Below the pieces are notes generated by a model, which did no database searches, was not told the origin of the DNA, and saw only the letters and a program-made list of their open reading frames with translations. Positions 20,861-29,734 of a stretch of DNA of 64,000 bases are shown here, in pieces. This DNA is from Diploptera punctata (lineage: Eukaryota > Arthropoda > Insecta > Blattodea > Blaberidae): contig JASPKZ010001598.1 of NCBI GenBank assembly GCA_030220185.1, forward strand, positions 219,001 through 283,000. The letters run 5' to 3'. The translations under genes and the position numbers were made by a program. Each line of letters begins with the position of its first letter. Within the stretch, counting starts at the first letter, position 1.

Positions 20861-20903
<43 letters not shown>
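20861..20903. repeat. (AAT)n microsatellite
   Basis: AAT triplet run immediately adjacent to the 3' tail of the next LINE-A copy. Confidence 0.95.
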
Positions 20904-20908
<5 letters not shown>

Positions 20909-21567
20909 CTGGCACTATTGAACCCGTAGGTTCATGGCCGCACGGACATAAGCTCTTCATATAACCCTATCCAGATATAATGCTTTCCAATCATTCCCTG
21001 TATAATCTACTTCCCTCAAATTATAGTTAATATTATTCTCCCACCTCATTCTTCGTCTACCAACTGGGCGTTTTCCCTCTGGCTTTCCTACAAGAAGCTT
21101 CCATGCACGTCTTTCATTCCCCATTCGTGCCACATGTCCTGCCCACCATAGTCTACGAGACGTAACTCTTCTTATTATATCTAGATTCCTATAAGGATCA
21201 TGCAATTCACTGTTATGTAGTCTTCTCCATTCACCTGTCTGTTCATCTCTCTTTGGTCCAAAAATGTTCCTAAGAACTTCATTCTCAAATACTCGTAATC
21301 TCCTTTTCTCCCTAAAAATAAGAGTACATGTTCCGCACCCACATAATATAACTGGTAGAATAATAGTTTTATATATTTTCAGTTTAATGGTTTTTGAAAG
21401 GAGTTGGGACATCAAGAGTCTCTGCAATGCATAATAGCATGCATTTCCAGAATTAAGCTCATGTTTAATTTCCATGTGCATCTCATTCCTATTTGTAATT
21501 ATTGTTCCTAGGTATTTGAATTCAGCCACTTCCTCAAAATTTACCTCATTTGTCATTAGTTGTCCAT
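20904..21567 (-). mobile_element. LINE-A copy, ~200-codon intact frame
   Basis: Continuous minus-strand frame MTNEVNFEEVAEFKYLGTI to DWKALYLDRVI (20957-21556), with CGCGTCTL replacing the usual YGCETWTL and GPKRDEQTGEW intact. The last ~15 codons are shifted out of frame. The 3' terminal segment is present and abuts (AAT)n. 5'-truncated at GQLMTNE. Confidence 0.92.
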
Positions 21568-21584
21568 AATAATAATAATAATAA

Positions 21585-22036
21585 TCTCTATCTTCGGGTT
21601 TTTACAGCTGCTGCCGTCTTCCCGTGCCTAACCTCCAAAGCCTACGGTCTTGGGCATCTTTGATTGATTTGGTCTTTTAGCATTTTGTTTTTTTTTTTCT
21701 AATGTGTGGGGAGCTGGCCCACAGTATAAACCCCCAACCTGGAGGACCAGGAAAATTTCTGTCTGGGTTTTCCTCCCATAGCCTTTGAAGATCCCTCTTC
21801 ACCGCAAGGCAGCGTTTCTCTATTTCCCTTAGAGATAGGGTTGCCTCTTCCGCCAGATCCGCCGTGATGAAGGACTCCTTCTGCGCCGACTCTGCCGTTG
21901 AGGTCTTCACCGTAACCCTGGCTAGGGGCCCTTACAGAGTACTATCAGTCGGAGCCAACTGAACCCTGGTTTTTTACCGAGGTTGTTACTCCTCCCCCTC
22001 CTCCTTTCTCATCCGGGCTTGGGACCGGCCATGGCG

Positions 22037-22040
<4 letters not shown>
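21585..22040 (-). mobile_element. GC-rich 5' region of a non-LTR element, probable
   Basis: Minus sense: CCATGGCCGGTCCCAAGCCC, AGAAAGGAGGAGGGGGAGG and a short frame STAESAQKESFITADLAEE, RDLQRLWEENPDRNFPGP. GC content is well above the neighbourhood. A GGTCCCAAGCCCGG...AGGAGG(A/G) leader resembles leaders of RTE-type elements in other invertebrates (recalled, not searched). It is bounded on both sides by (AAT)n runs. It could instead be an unrecognised SINE. Confidence 0.45.

Positions 22041-22080
<40 letters not shown>
22041..22080. repeat. (AAT)n microsatellite
   Basis: Triplet run directly abutting the perfect palindrome. Confidence 0.95.
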
Positions 22081-22081
<1 letters not shown>

Positions 22082-22348
22082 TAATGTTGAGTGATTCCGG
22101 GTTCTGTGGCCGTGGTCCATAGTTGGTGTTGATACCAGACGTTTCGCCCTCAACTGCGGAGGGCATCTTCAGTGGCGAGTGCTTCTAGGCGTGTTTCCTG
22201 GTCGGAAGCTCTACTTAGAGCTTCCGACCAGGAAACACGCCTAGAAGCACTCGCCACTGAAGATGCCCTCCGCAGTTGAGGGCGAAACGTCTGGTATCAA
22301 CACCAACTATGGACCACGGCCACAGAACCCGGAATCACTCAACATTAT
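22081..22348. repeat. Perfect 268-bp palindrome with two hammerhead-like motifs (locus H4)
   Basis: The arms 22081-22214 and 22215-22348 are reverse complements at every position I checked except the central pair. The right arm (plus strand) contains CTGAAGA (22257-22263), an extra T, stem II GCCCTC-CGCAGTT-GAGGGC, GAAAC (22284-22288) and GTC (22289-22291), with helix III reduced to the palindrome ACGT. Stem I is CCA before CTGA pairing with TGG after GTC. The left arm has the identical motif on the minus strand (complement of TCTTCAG at 22166-22172). The architecture matches minimal hammerheads of Penelope-like retroelements, which are thought to act as dimers. Confidence 0.75.
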
Positions 22349-22399
22349 GATTACCGGCCGTGAAAGCCTGCATTCAACAAATAATAATAATAAATAATT

Positions 22400-22645
22400 T
22401 ACTGCAATGAGCAGACATGTGGCACGAATGGGAATGAAATAGGTGCATGGGAGCTTCTTTTAGTAAACCAGAGGGAAAACGCCCAGTTGGTAGATCAAGA
22501 ATGAGGTGGGAGAATAACATTAACCAGGATATGAGGGAAGTAGATTATACAGGGGATGATTGGAAAATATCTGTTGAGGATAGTTATATATGGAGAACTT
22601 AAGTCCACTTGGTCATGAACCTACGGGTGATAGTGTCAGTGAGTT
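22400..22645 (+). mobile_element. LINE-A 3' fragment
   Basis: Starts near the HVARMG block and runs through GKRPVGRSRMRWENN and YTGDDW to the CCTACGGGT terminus and TAGTGTCAGTGAGTT. Several frame breaks. A second, partial reading of the same 3' end appears at 22650-22720. Confidence 0.8.
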
Positions 22646-22783
22646 ATTTTATGGTTGGAAAACATTAGCTAAGAACGTATTGAGAGCGACCACGAACCTG
22701 CAGGTTTGATAGCACTTGTGAGTTGATAGTGGTAGCAAGAACTTCCTGCTTCACCGCTAGATGGGTCTGTTGTAAAACATTTT

Positions 22784-22984
22784 TTTTTTTTTTTTCCAAA
22801 TGCCCCAGATTGTCATTTCGACATTCCTGGTGTTCTCTCCTGGCATGGCGTACTTATAATCCACTCCTGAGGTTGGGGCGCCTGGAAGGCGGGGTTACGC
22901 TGCCCCGATGATATGTGAGTTGATGGTGGTTGTAATGACGGACCAGGAGAGGCCTTAACTAAACTTAAGGTAATTAGGCGACTT
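22784..22984 (-). mobile_element. SINE1-beta tail, unit 1 (headless)
   Basis: Contains the beta tail with GGGGCGCCTGGAAGGCGGGG and TCTCTCCTGGCATGGCG, preceded on the plus strand by a T run. The tRNA head is missing; a second tail follows in the same orientation. Confidence 0.75.
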
Positions 22985-23355
22985 TTTTTTCAATGCCACC
23001 TGTTTGTCATTCGACATTCTAGGTATTCTTTCCTGACATTGGCGTATTGTACCCCACTTCTGAGATTGGGGCGCCTGGAAGGCGGGGTTACGCTGTCCCA
23101 ATTATATGATGGGTAAGGATGCGCCATGAGAGGCCTCAAACCTAAACTTAACCTAAAGAAGTGAATATGATATTGATGATAATGATGGCCAGATGATGTT
23201 CGGGGACCGTTTGGGCCTTAAAGTATCCTGACATTTCTCTTACAGGTGAGGAAAAACCCCGAAAAAACCTCACCCAGCAAACTTTTCCCGACCGGGGATC
23301 GAACTCGGGCCCGCGTGACAAGGCAGCACGCTACCTCGAGACCACAGCGGTGGAC
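22985..23355 (-). mobile_element. SINE1-beta full-length copy
   Basis: Same beta tail (22985-23165), then a short (GAT)n link, the shared body CGGGGACCGTTTGGGCC and the tRNA head with B box GGTTCGATCCCC reading as GATCGAACTCGGG on the plus strand, ending ACAGCGGTGGAC. It shows directly that the beta tail belongs to a SINE with the SINE1 head. Confidence 0.85.
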
Positions 23356-23834
23356 TGTTGTAAAACTATTTGTTTATATTTGTCAATAAAATTTACAGAG
23401 TTTTAGACGATTTAGAAAATTACGGCGTTATTTGTAAAATTGACAGGAAAAACGTGAATAAAGATTAGAGCTCTTTCACACGGGATATTTGCTAGTTTTT
23501 TTGTGTGAAACAGTATTTAAATGAATGTATGAATTGAAATGATCAATAACATATTGCAAAGAGCACAACATAGCTCACTTTGGAATTGCAATATGTGACG
23601 AGGGGTGGAGCCGTTGTCATGGTTTCCTGCGTTGCCATAGCAACAGCGGGAAGGTGTGGATTTGCGAACCCTTCAATCCATGTCGTTTCGAATCAAAACA
23701 AACCCAGTTTCCGAAACAAATCAATTAATTTAATAATATCATGACTTTCTTTCAAAATAATTATAATTTAAAGATAGTAATCATCTTTCATGAGAAGTGA
23801 CCAGACAGTTTCACATTTTTTAAGATAGATTGAG
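23356..23834. other. Unassigned, non-repetitive-looking stretch
   Basis: No repeat family recognised. It contains the X-box-like palindrome listed separately and is somewhat GC-richer at 23590-23670, compatible with regulatory DNA. Confidence 0.35.
23631..23644. promoter_or_regulatory. X-box-like palindrome (RFX site candidate)
   Basis: GTTGCCATAGCAAC is a perfect palindromic match to the RFX-family X-box consensus (GTTGCC, two spacer bases, GGCAAC-like half). X-boxes commonly sit in promoters of ciliary genes. No exon was identified next to it, so function is speculative. Confidence 0.4.
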
Positions 23835-24390
23835 CAACAAAAAATAATTATTTTTTGTCTCAGAAAGAAAAATGCTATTCTAATAGTATTTGTTCTCCTG
23901 AATTCAAATATGATATCGGTTTTTCTCCATCACGCAAGGTTTCCGCGAGACAGGCATTTATAATAATTTCAAACACTTATTCGTAACTACACAATATTCG
24001 AACATTCGGACTCACCTAGAAAGTAAGATATGACGATTTTCTGTTATATTTCGCCTGTGGAGCATCCATCTTGATGAACCAATGCTCCAACAATAATCGG
24101 CCAGCATATTATGATTCCATTTGCCTTGATATCTCTTTTCCATAGCTGAAATCTCCTGATGAAATTGTTCCCTGTGCTCATTGCTCAATGGACAAATTGA
24201 CGAAAAAAGTTTATTAAAAAAATTAATTAGGCCTGTTTAAATCCATTAATTGAAATTGAAATTAAGAAAACTGTGGGTGATGGAGAAATTCCGAATACAT
24301 ATTTGAAAACACGATAAAAAAACTGCATTATGTACAACTATTGGTACTCATGAGACAAAAATCATATTGGCCAGTGTTATCGGCAGTACT
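23835..24390 (-). mobile_element. T repeat, coding-derived DNA element, copy 1
   Basis: On the minus strand the left-central part reads EHREQFHQEISAMEKRYQ, GKWNHNMLADYCW: a peptide I recall from many multi-copy hypothetical proteins in arthropod genomes. The same unit is at 51306-51784 in opposite orientation. The ends resemble ACACTGGNCAANATGATTTT and TTTTTGTTGCTCA, giving weak inverted ends. No superfamily assigned. Confidence 0.65.
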
Positions 24391-24529
24391 TTCGATAAAT
24401 AATATTCGACTATACGCGGCTGCGATATTAATTAATTATTAAATAAAATTATAATACAATAATGGTAATAATGAATCGTAGTATAGACAGATGCCATCTC
24501 GGTGAGAAGAATCCCAGATGAAACAATGC

Positions 24530-25072
24530 TTCTTCTTCTTCTACTACAAGGTTTAGGCTATGCAGCCTGTTCCGGCGAAGTTAAAAGCGGAGACCATCTT
24601 CTGCGTGGTCGGCCAATATCTCTTGTTCCTCTGGGATTATACAGGAAGGTTCTTTTTTGGTATTCTTTCGTTGTTCATTCTCATTAAGTGTTCTGTCCAT
24701 TTCTTATTATTTTCGCTGATTTTATCTCCAATTTTATATATATTTAATTCTTCTCGTATAGTTTCATTCCTTATTCTATCTGCTCTTGTGCATCCTTTCA
24801 CATTACATAATAACAGCATTTCCGCAGTCTGTATCCTGCTTTTATCCCTTGATTTCATTATCCAATTTTCACTTCCATACAACAACAAAGGAACAGCCAT
24901 TGTTTTATATAATTTAAGTTTCGTACCTTTCCTTGTTTTCCGACCTAAGGTTCTTTTTATGGTTCCAAAAATAGCCTGAAATTTATTTACTTTATTTTCT
25001 ATATCTTTATTTTTTCTATAAGTTATATCACATCCTAAATATTGGAAATGTGATACTTGTTCTATTCTTGCG
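24530..25072 (-). mobile_element. LINE-H 3' part
   Basis: Minus frame: MAVPLLLYGSENWIMKSRD, IQTAEMLLLCNVKGCTRAD, KIGDKISENNKKWTEHLMRM, NNERIPKKNLPV, then after a shift RGRPRRRWSPLL-like residues. Upstream, a FKYLG-like and DITYRKN region runs to about 25072. The C-terminal half of an RTE-like RT; no catalytic core. Confidence 0.8.
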
Positions 25073-25077
25073 CTGAC

Positions 25078-25342
25078 AATTCAAACTTTAAAACTTGGAT
25101 TAAATGAAAATAAGACCAAATGTATTACTGTTTCTAGGAAAATTTACCCACCGGGTCAGAAAATTGCTATGGGAAGTTATAATTTCGACATTATTAATGA
25201 ATTTATGGATCTAGGAACTCTTTTAACCAATAAAAATGATTTAAAAATGTTTTGAAATAAATACAATTTGAATTGCAAATAAAGTATATTACGCTTTTTT
25301 TCCCATATTAAAGAGCTATTCTGTTCTTAGATGTACCTAAAT

Positions 25343-25390
<48 letters not shown>

Positions 25391-25487
25391 CATTAATTAG
25401 TCCAATCATTACATATGGTTCTGAAACTTGGGTACTTGACTTTTATATCTCTAATCGTATAAATATTTTTGAAAGAAACGTACTGGG
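25078..25487 (+). mobile_element. LINE-I, upstream part with internal (AT)n
   Basis: Plus frame LKLGLNENKTKCITVSRK, GSYNFDIINEFMDLGTLLTN (post-YADD region), then an (AT)n run at 25344-25388, then LISPIITYGSETWVLDF and INIFERNVLG. Interrupted by SINE4. Confidence 0.78.
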
Positions 25488-25829
25488 GTCCCGCGTCGTA
25501 GCTGAGCGGTTAAGGTAGGAAGCCTTGGCGCAGAGCTACGGGACTTGCGCTGGTTCGAATCTCCATGGGGGAAGAAATTTTCTCATGGTATTTCGGCCAG
25601 TATGGGACCGGTGCCCACCCAGCATCGTGAGGCAATTGGGTAGCTACAATAAGTAGCGGCTCCAGGTTGAGGAACGAGCTATAACGGCTGGGGACTCGAC
25701 ATGCTAACCACATGTCACCCCTACACTGGCTGTTGATCATCTATCTCTGTGATTGACACATGTGGATGTGAAGGGCAGCAGCCGGCTGGTAAAAGGGCAA
25801 CCGCTGAAAAGTGGAAAGACTCTCAATCG
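25488..25829 (+). mobile_element. SINE4 (tRNA-derived), inserted in LINE-I
   Basis: The head has TAGCTGAGCGGTTAAGG (A box) and GGTTCGAATCTCC (B box), as in class-II-arm tRNAs. The body includes CCCAGCATCGTGAGGC. The 3' end GGGCAACCGCTGAAAAGTGG resembles the LINE-D 3' UTR. TSD: GAAACGTACTGGG (25475-25487) versus GAAAGTACTGGG (25830-25841). Confidence 0.88.
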
Positions 25830-25841
25830 GAAAGTACTGGG

Positions 25842-26185
25842 AAAAATATTGGGAGCAGTTTGTGTAGATAACATGTGGAGAAGAAGATATAATAGAGAAT
25901 TAATACAATTATTAGGAGATCTCTATATTATCTCACACAAAAGGTTTGGTTATTTGAGATGGAGTGGACATATTAATATAATGCCAAATAATAGAAAGGT
26001 GAAACAAATCTTCTGTTCACAACCTCATGGAAGCAGATTAAGAGGATGACCTAAGAATAGATGGTGCGATTGTGTGCACCAGGATCTTAAAAAAAACGTG
26101 AAATAAACCAGTGGGAAAGGCTTTCTATGGAGAGAGATATCTGGAGGAGGCTCATGGACGAGGCTATAGTCCTTATTGGGTAAAA
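25842..26185 (+). mobile_element. LINE-I, downstream part
   Basis: Continues the host frame after the TSD: GKILGAVCVDNMWRRRYN, RFGYLRWSGHINIM and QPHGSRLRG, then a stop and KNRWCDCVHQDL, ending WERLSMERDIWRRLMDEA. C-terminal block of a non-LTR RT, two frame breaks. Confidence 0.8.
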
Positions 26186-26192
26186 TAATGTA

Positions 26193-26313
26193 AATGCACG
26201 TTGTGAAGTATTTTATAGAATATCGGAAATTAAAAACCTCGCTGTCGCTCGGTTTTTAATCATATTTTCACTTCTGTAAAATCACTTTCCAACCTCACAT
26301 TGTAATATAAACC
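26193..26313. repeat. V foldback hairpin, copy 1
   Basis: An imperfect hairpin centred on ATTAAAAACC-TCGCTGTCGCTC-GGTTTTTAAT, with outer arms GAAGTATTTTATAGAAT and TTCTGTAAAATCACTTTCC. A second copy lies at 30219-30340. Confidence 0.7.
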
Positions 26314-26369
26314 TATTAATTCACATAGGCCTAGGCCTATATCATTTGGCTCACTATTATATAGTTTCC

Positions 26370-26573
26370 TGTTCACTTCCTGTCCCAATTTCTTAGTGTT
26401 ACTCAATAGCGAGTGCGTGTCGGCCCTCACTATCTCCTCGTTGTCGCTCAATAATACCACATCATCAGCATAAACTAGCAGCCTATTAATACCATTGAGT
26501 TGTAGGCCTTCTTCATTCTCCAAAGTTATGATGGCATGCTCTAATACAAAATTTAATAGTAGAGGAAATAGTG
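26370..26573 (-). mobile_element. LINE-A (minus copy), left part of the target
   Basis: Minus frame LPLLLNFVLEHAIITLENE, EGLQLNGINRLLVYADDVVL and LSDNEEIVRADTHSLL, including an intact YADD box. It is split by a plus-strand LINE-A and continues at 27211, where the upstream residues GLKQGDAL follow. Confidence 0.88.
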
Positions 26574-27210
26574 TCAAATACCTAGGAACAATAATCAAAA
26601 GTAGGAATGAGCTGCACAAAGAAATTAAACATAGGCTCAATTCTGGAAATGTGTGCTATTATGCATTGCAGAGACTTTTGATGTCCCAACTCCTTTCAAA
26701 ATACGTTAAACTGAAAATATATAAAACTATTATTCTACAAGTTATACTATATGGGTGCGAAACATGGACTCTTATTTTAATGGAGGAAATGAGATTACAA
26801 TTTTTTGAGAATAAAGTATTTAGGAAAATTTTTGGACCAAAGAGAGATGAACAAACAGGTGAATGGAGAAGACTTCATAATAATGAACTGCATGGTCTTT
26901 ATAGGAATCCAGATATAATAAGAACAGTTAAGTCTTGTAGACTGCGATGGGCAGGACATGTTGCACATATGGGGAATGAAAGACGTGCATGGAAGCTTCT
27001 TGTAGGAAAGCCAGAGGGAAAACGCCCAGTTGGTAGACCAATAATGAGGTGGGAGAAAAACATTAACTATGATTTGAGGGAAGTAGATTATACAGGGAAT
27101 GATTGGAAAGCATTAGCTCAAGATAGGGATGTATTGAGAGCTTATGTCCGCGCGGCCATGAACCTACGGGTTCGATAGTGCCAGTGAGTGAGTAAGTAAG
27201 TAAGTAAGTA
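26574..27210 (+). mobile_element. LINE-A inserted into LINE-A
   Basis: Starts at KYLGTIIKSRNELHK and runs in one frame to MNLRVR (stop near 27176), then the terminal segment and (GTAA)n. A 13-bp TSD flanks it: AGAGGAAATAGTG (26561-26573) versus AGAGGAGATAGTG (27211-27223). The two halves of the target element join exactly across the TSD. Confidence 0.93.
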
Positions 27211-27356
27211 AGAGGAGATAGTGCATCTCCTTGCTTTAACCCATTGCGAATTTCAAAAGTATCCGAAAACTGTTTGCCTACACGTACACTACTCTTTGTG
27301 CCATTTAGACACGTATAAGTTTAACTTTTTTAGGAATTCCGAACTCCAGAAGGATA
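27211..27356 (-). mobile_element. LINE-A (minus copy), right part of the target
   Basis: Minus sense: residues around VGKQFSDTFEIRNGLKQGDA, preceded by the LLEFGIPKK-like block with frameshifts. Colinear with 4960-5110 of the longest copy. Confidence 0.85.
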
Positions 27357-27706
27357 ATTGCTATTTAGTTTTATTGTTATGTATTCCTAGTCCCAAATCA
27401 ATGCATCATAAGAAATGGAATAACGAAAGAGAGGGAGAGAGAGAGTAAGAGGGCACGCTGAGAGAATCTCTCCATATGTAGCGATGAATTATTCATCACA
27501 AATTGATTATGCAACTGTGTGGTGAATGGCGCTGAAAGCTCAAGACGTGATAGCATCGCTCCAATCCCATGTACTGAGGCTAAAGTGGCATTAGGATCAG
27601 CATAAACAATGTCACGTGATACCTACCCCTTGTTTCCTTAACACAAATCTTTTACTAAGCGTTTACATTATATCATCTTCATTAATTACACCGGTAAACA
27701 GCAAAC
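27357..27706. other. Unassigned stretch
   Basis: Contains a GA-rich patch (27427-27450) and otherwise non-repetitive sequence; no gene recognised. Confidence 0.35.
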
Positions 27707-27757
27707 TCTTCTTCTTCTTCTTCTTCTTCTTCATCATAGTCTCTCTCATCTAAGTGT

Positions 27758-27835
27758 AAAAAGGAATGAAAGACGTGCATGGAAGCTTCTTGTAGGAAAG
27801 CCAGAGGGAAAACGCCCAGTTGGTAGACCAAAAAT
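27758..27835 (+). mobile_element. LINE-A fragment abutting a large inverted repeat
   Basis: NERRAWKLLVGKPEGKRPV and GRPKM are readable; the sequence stops abruptly at 27835, where the inverted repeat arm starts. Preceded by a (TTC)n run at 27707-27732. Confidence 0.85.
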
Positions 27836-28220
27836 GGTATTGCATTTAGACTATCTTCTAAAATTGGTATGATATTAGATCCCACAATTCGTTTTTGAGA
27901 CTCATAGTGGCCAACCTGAGGAAGTTGACTCTTTAAGGAAAGCCATATATGAGCCAAGAGTTGACTATTACAAAGATATATGCCAATTAGATAGTATAAC
28001 TGATGATCGGGGCAAGAGGAACTAGCTATACCAGGATTCTTAGCTAAATTTTGGAATTTCTTAGATTTGGATAGAGTGTATCTTTCTAAAATTGCCATCG
28101 CTGTCATTAGAGGCTCAATTTCAATTTTAAGAAACCATCTTTACAAAATTTCTGCTTCATAGAATATGCTTCAATTACAATTTGAAAGTTTTAAATGTAT
28201 TTAAAAAATGTATTTCATCA
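27836..28220. repeat. Large inverted repeat, left arm
   Basis: About 385 bp matching 28607-28989 in inverted orientation with few differences. Its minus strand carries a ~95-codon open frame beginning MTAMAILERYTLSKSKKFQN and continuing HQLYYLIGIYLCNSQLLAHI, which looks protein-like, but I do not recognise a family. Confidence 0.88.
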
Positions 28221-28381
28221 CACTACAGGCCTTAGGGAAACCTTTGGGATAGTTGGAGGTAAGACTCCTACTTTTCTGAACAATCGGCACTTGATGTCAG
28301 CCAGGTTGTCAGCCTTGTGTCTGGTACTCATTTCTATTAGAGGCTGAATCGACCCCAATACAATGGTGCCGCCAAAAGTTT
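28221..28381 (-). mobile_element. SINE2 partial copy in the inverted-repeat spacer
   Basis: Minus sense: the GGGGTCGATTCAGCC, GACAACCTGGCTGACATC and 3' CCCTAAGGCCTGTAGTG blocks are present; the tRNA head is missing and about 30 bp of the middle are deleted. Confidence 0.8.
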
Positions 28382-28493
28382 ACCTTTGAAGATCATTGCT
28401 TTTGTTTCGTGATTTGAGAATTTTAGGCAATATTTCTCTGATTTATTATATAAAACATTCCTCATTAGAGGATTACCACAAGGACAAAGTAAA

Positions 28494-28568
28494 GTAAAGT
28501 AAAGTGATCCCACAACAGGCCCGGAGACCCTTGGGGTAGTAGAAGGTTAAGGCTCCCACTTTTTCTAG
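28494..28568 (-). mobile_element. SINE2 3' fragment with TSD
   Basis: Only the last ~75 bp of SINE2 (AAAAAGTGGGAGCCTTAAC to GTTGTGGGATCAC) with an (ACTTT)n tail read as (AAAGT)n on the plus strand. The repeated ACAAGGACAAAGT on each side (28480-28492 and 28569-28581) marks a 13-bp TSD. Confidence 0.85.
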
Positions 28569-28606
28569 ACAAGGACAAAGTGATACAGACAATTAATTTT
28601 CGAAAT

Positions 28607-28989
28607 TGATGAAATACATTTTGTAAATACATTTAAAAATTTCAAATTGTAATTGAAGTATATTCTATAAAGCAGAAATTTTGTAAAGATGGTTTCTTAA
28701 AATTGAAATTGATCCTCTAATGACAGCGATGGCAATTTTAGAAAGATACACTCTATTCAAATCTAAGAAATTCCAAAATTTAGCAAAGAATCATGGTATA
28801 GCTAGTTCCTCTTGCCCCGATCATCAGTTATACTATCTAATTGGCATTTATCTTTGTAATAGTCAACTCTTGGCTCATATATGATTTCCTTAAAGAGTCA
28901 ACTTCCTCAGGTTGGCCACTATGAGTCTCAAAACGAATTGTGGGGTCTAATATCATACCAATTTTAGAAGATGGTTTAAATGCAATACC
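28607..28989. repeat. Large inverted repeat, right arm
   Basis: Inverted copy of 27836-28220. Its plus strand keeps ATGACAGCGATGGCAATT and the same start of the open frame, but an in-frame TGA follows LLAHI. The outermost bases are TGCAATACC, matching GGTATTGCA of the left arm. Confidence 0.88.
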
Positions 28990-29734
28990 GTATTTGCTCG
29001 CGTAATTTTCGCACTTTTTTTATTTACTTTGGCACTGAAAAATTGGAAAAAGTAAAATATGCTGATTTTTTTTTTAAATTAGAGATCCTGTTCTGAGTAT
29101 CTGAATTACGGTAGGTAAGTATAGTAATAAAGAATACAGTAATTTTGTCACCTCTTATAAATTTATAACATAACACTGTAGGTAATCTTGAATTATACAA
29201 ATAATCATACATTATACAAATAACAAGTAGGGCAAACTCAGCTAATTTCATGACACGGATAATTTCGTTACACTTTTTTTCTTTCGTTTGTAATGACGTT
29301 GAACTGGCAAGAAAAACAAATTATTTTTTGCACCATAGTGCGTTTTGTCGTACTGACAGCAATGGCGACCATTATTGAAAGTTCAACTTCCTATATTTCG
29401 GGGTTGGCAACCTAAATAACTATACTGTAATATTACATTTTTACCCACGTGCGGGAAGTAAACCCACTGCCCTATATGTATACTACGCACAATATACGAG
29501 TATGTACAGAAAATATCCAAAAAGTAGTGTTAATATACATTATACGAAACAAATCACTGCATTTTAAATGAACTGAACTTTATTTGAAACAATATAAAAC
29601 AATAAATACGTACTTGCGGCCATGTTATCAATAATTGTTCTCAAGGCCTCCTGTTGTTTCAACTAATAAACATTGCCCACACTGTTAACGTTAGTCAATT
29701 GTTTATAATGAACGTAAGTATTTCCAATGATGTT
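28990..29734. other. Unassigned stretch
   Basis: No family recognised. Minus-strand 75-codon frame at 29024-29251 has no motif. Confidence 0.35.

Noticed and set aside
26370..26640. Twin-priming inversion of a single LINE-A
   Set aside because: The minus-strand part continues after the plus copy at 27211 and a 13-bp TSD is present, so it is a nested insertion.
27682..28107. Single 141-codon host gene
   Set aside because: Only its first ~95 codons lie in the inverted-repeat arm; the rest reads antisense LINE-A and a (TTC)n run, so the frame is a composite.
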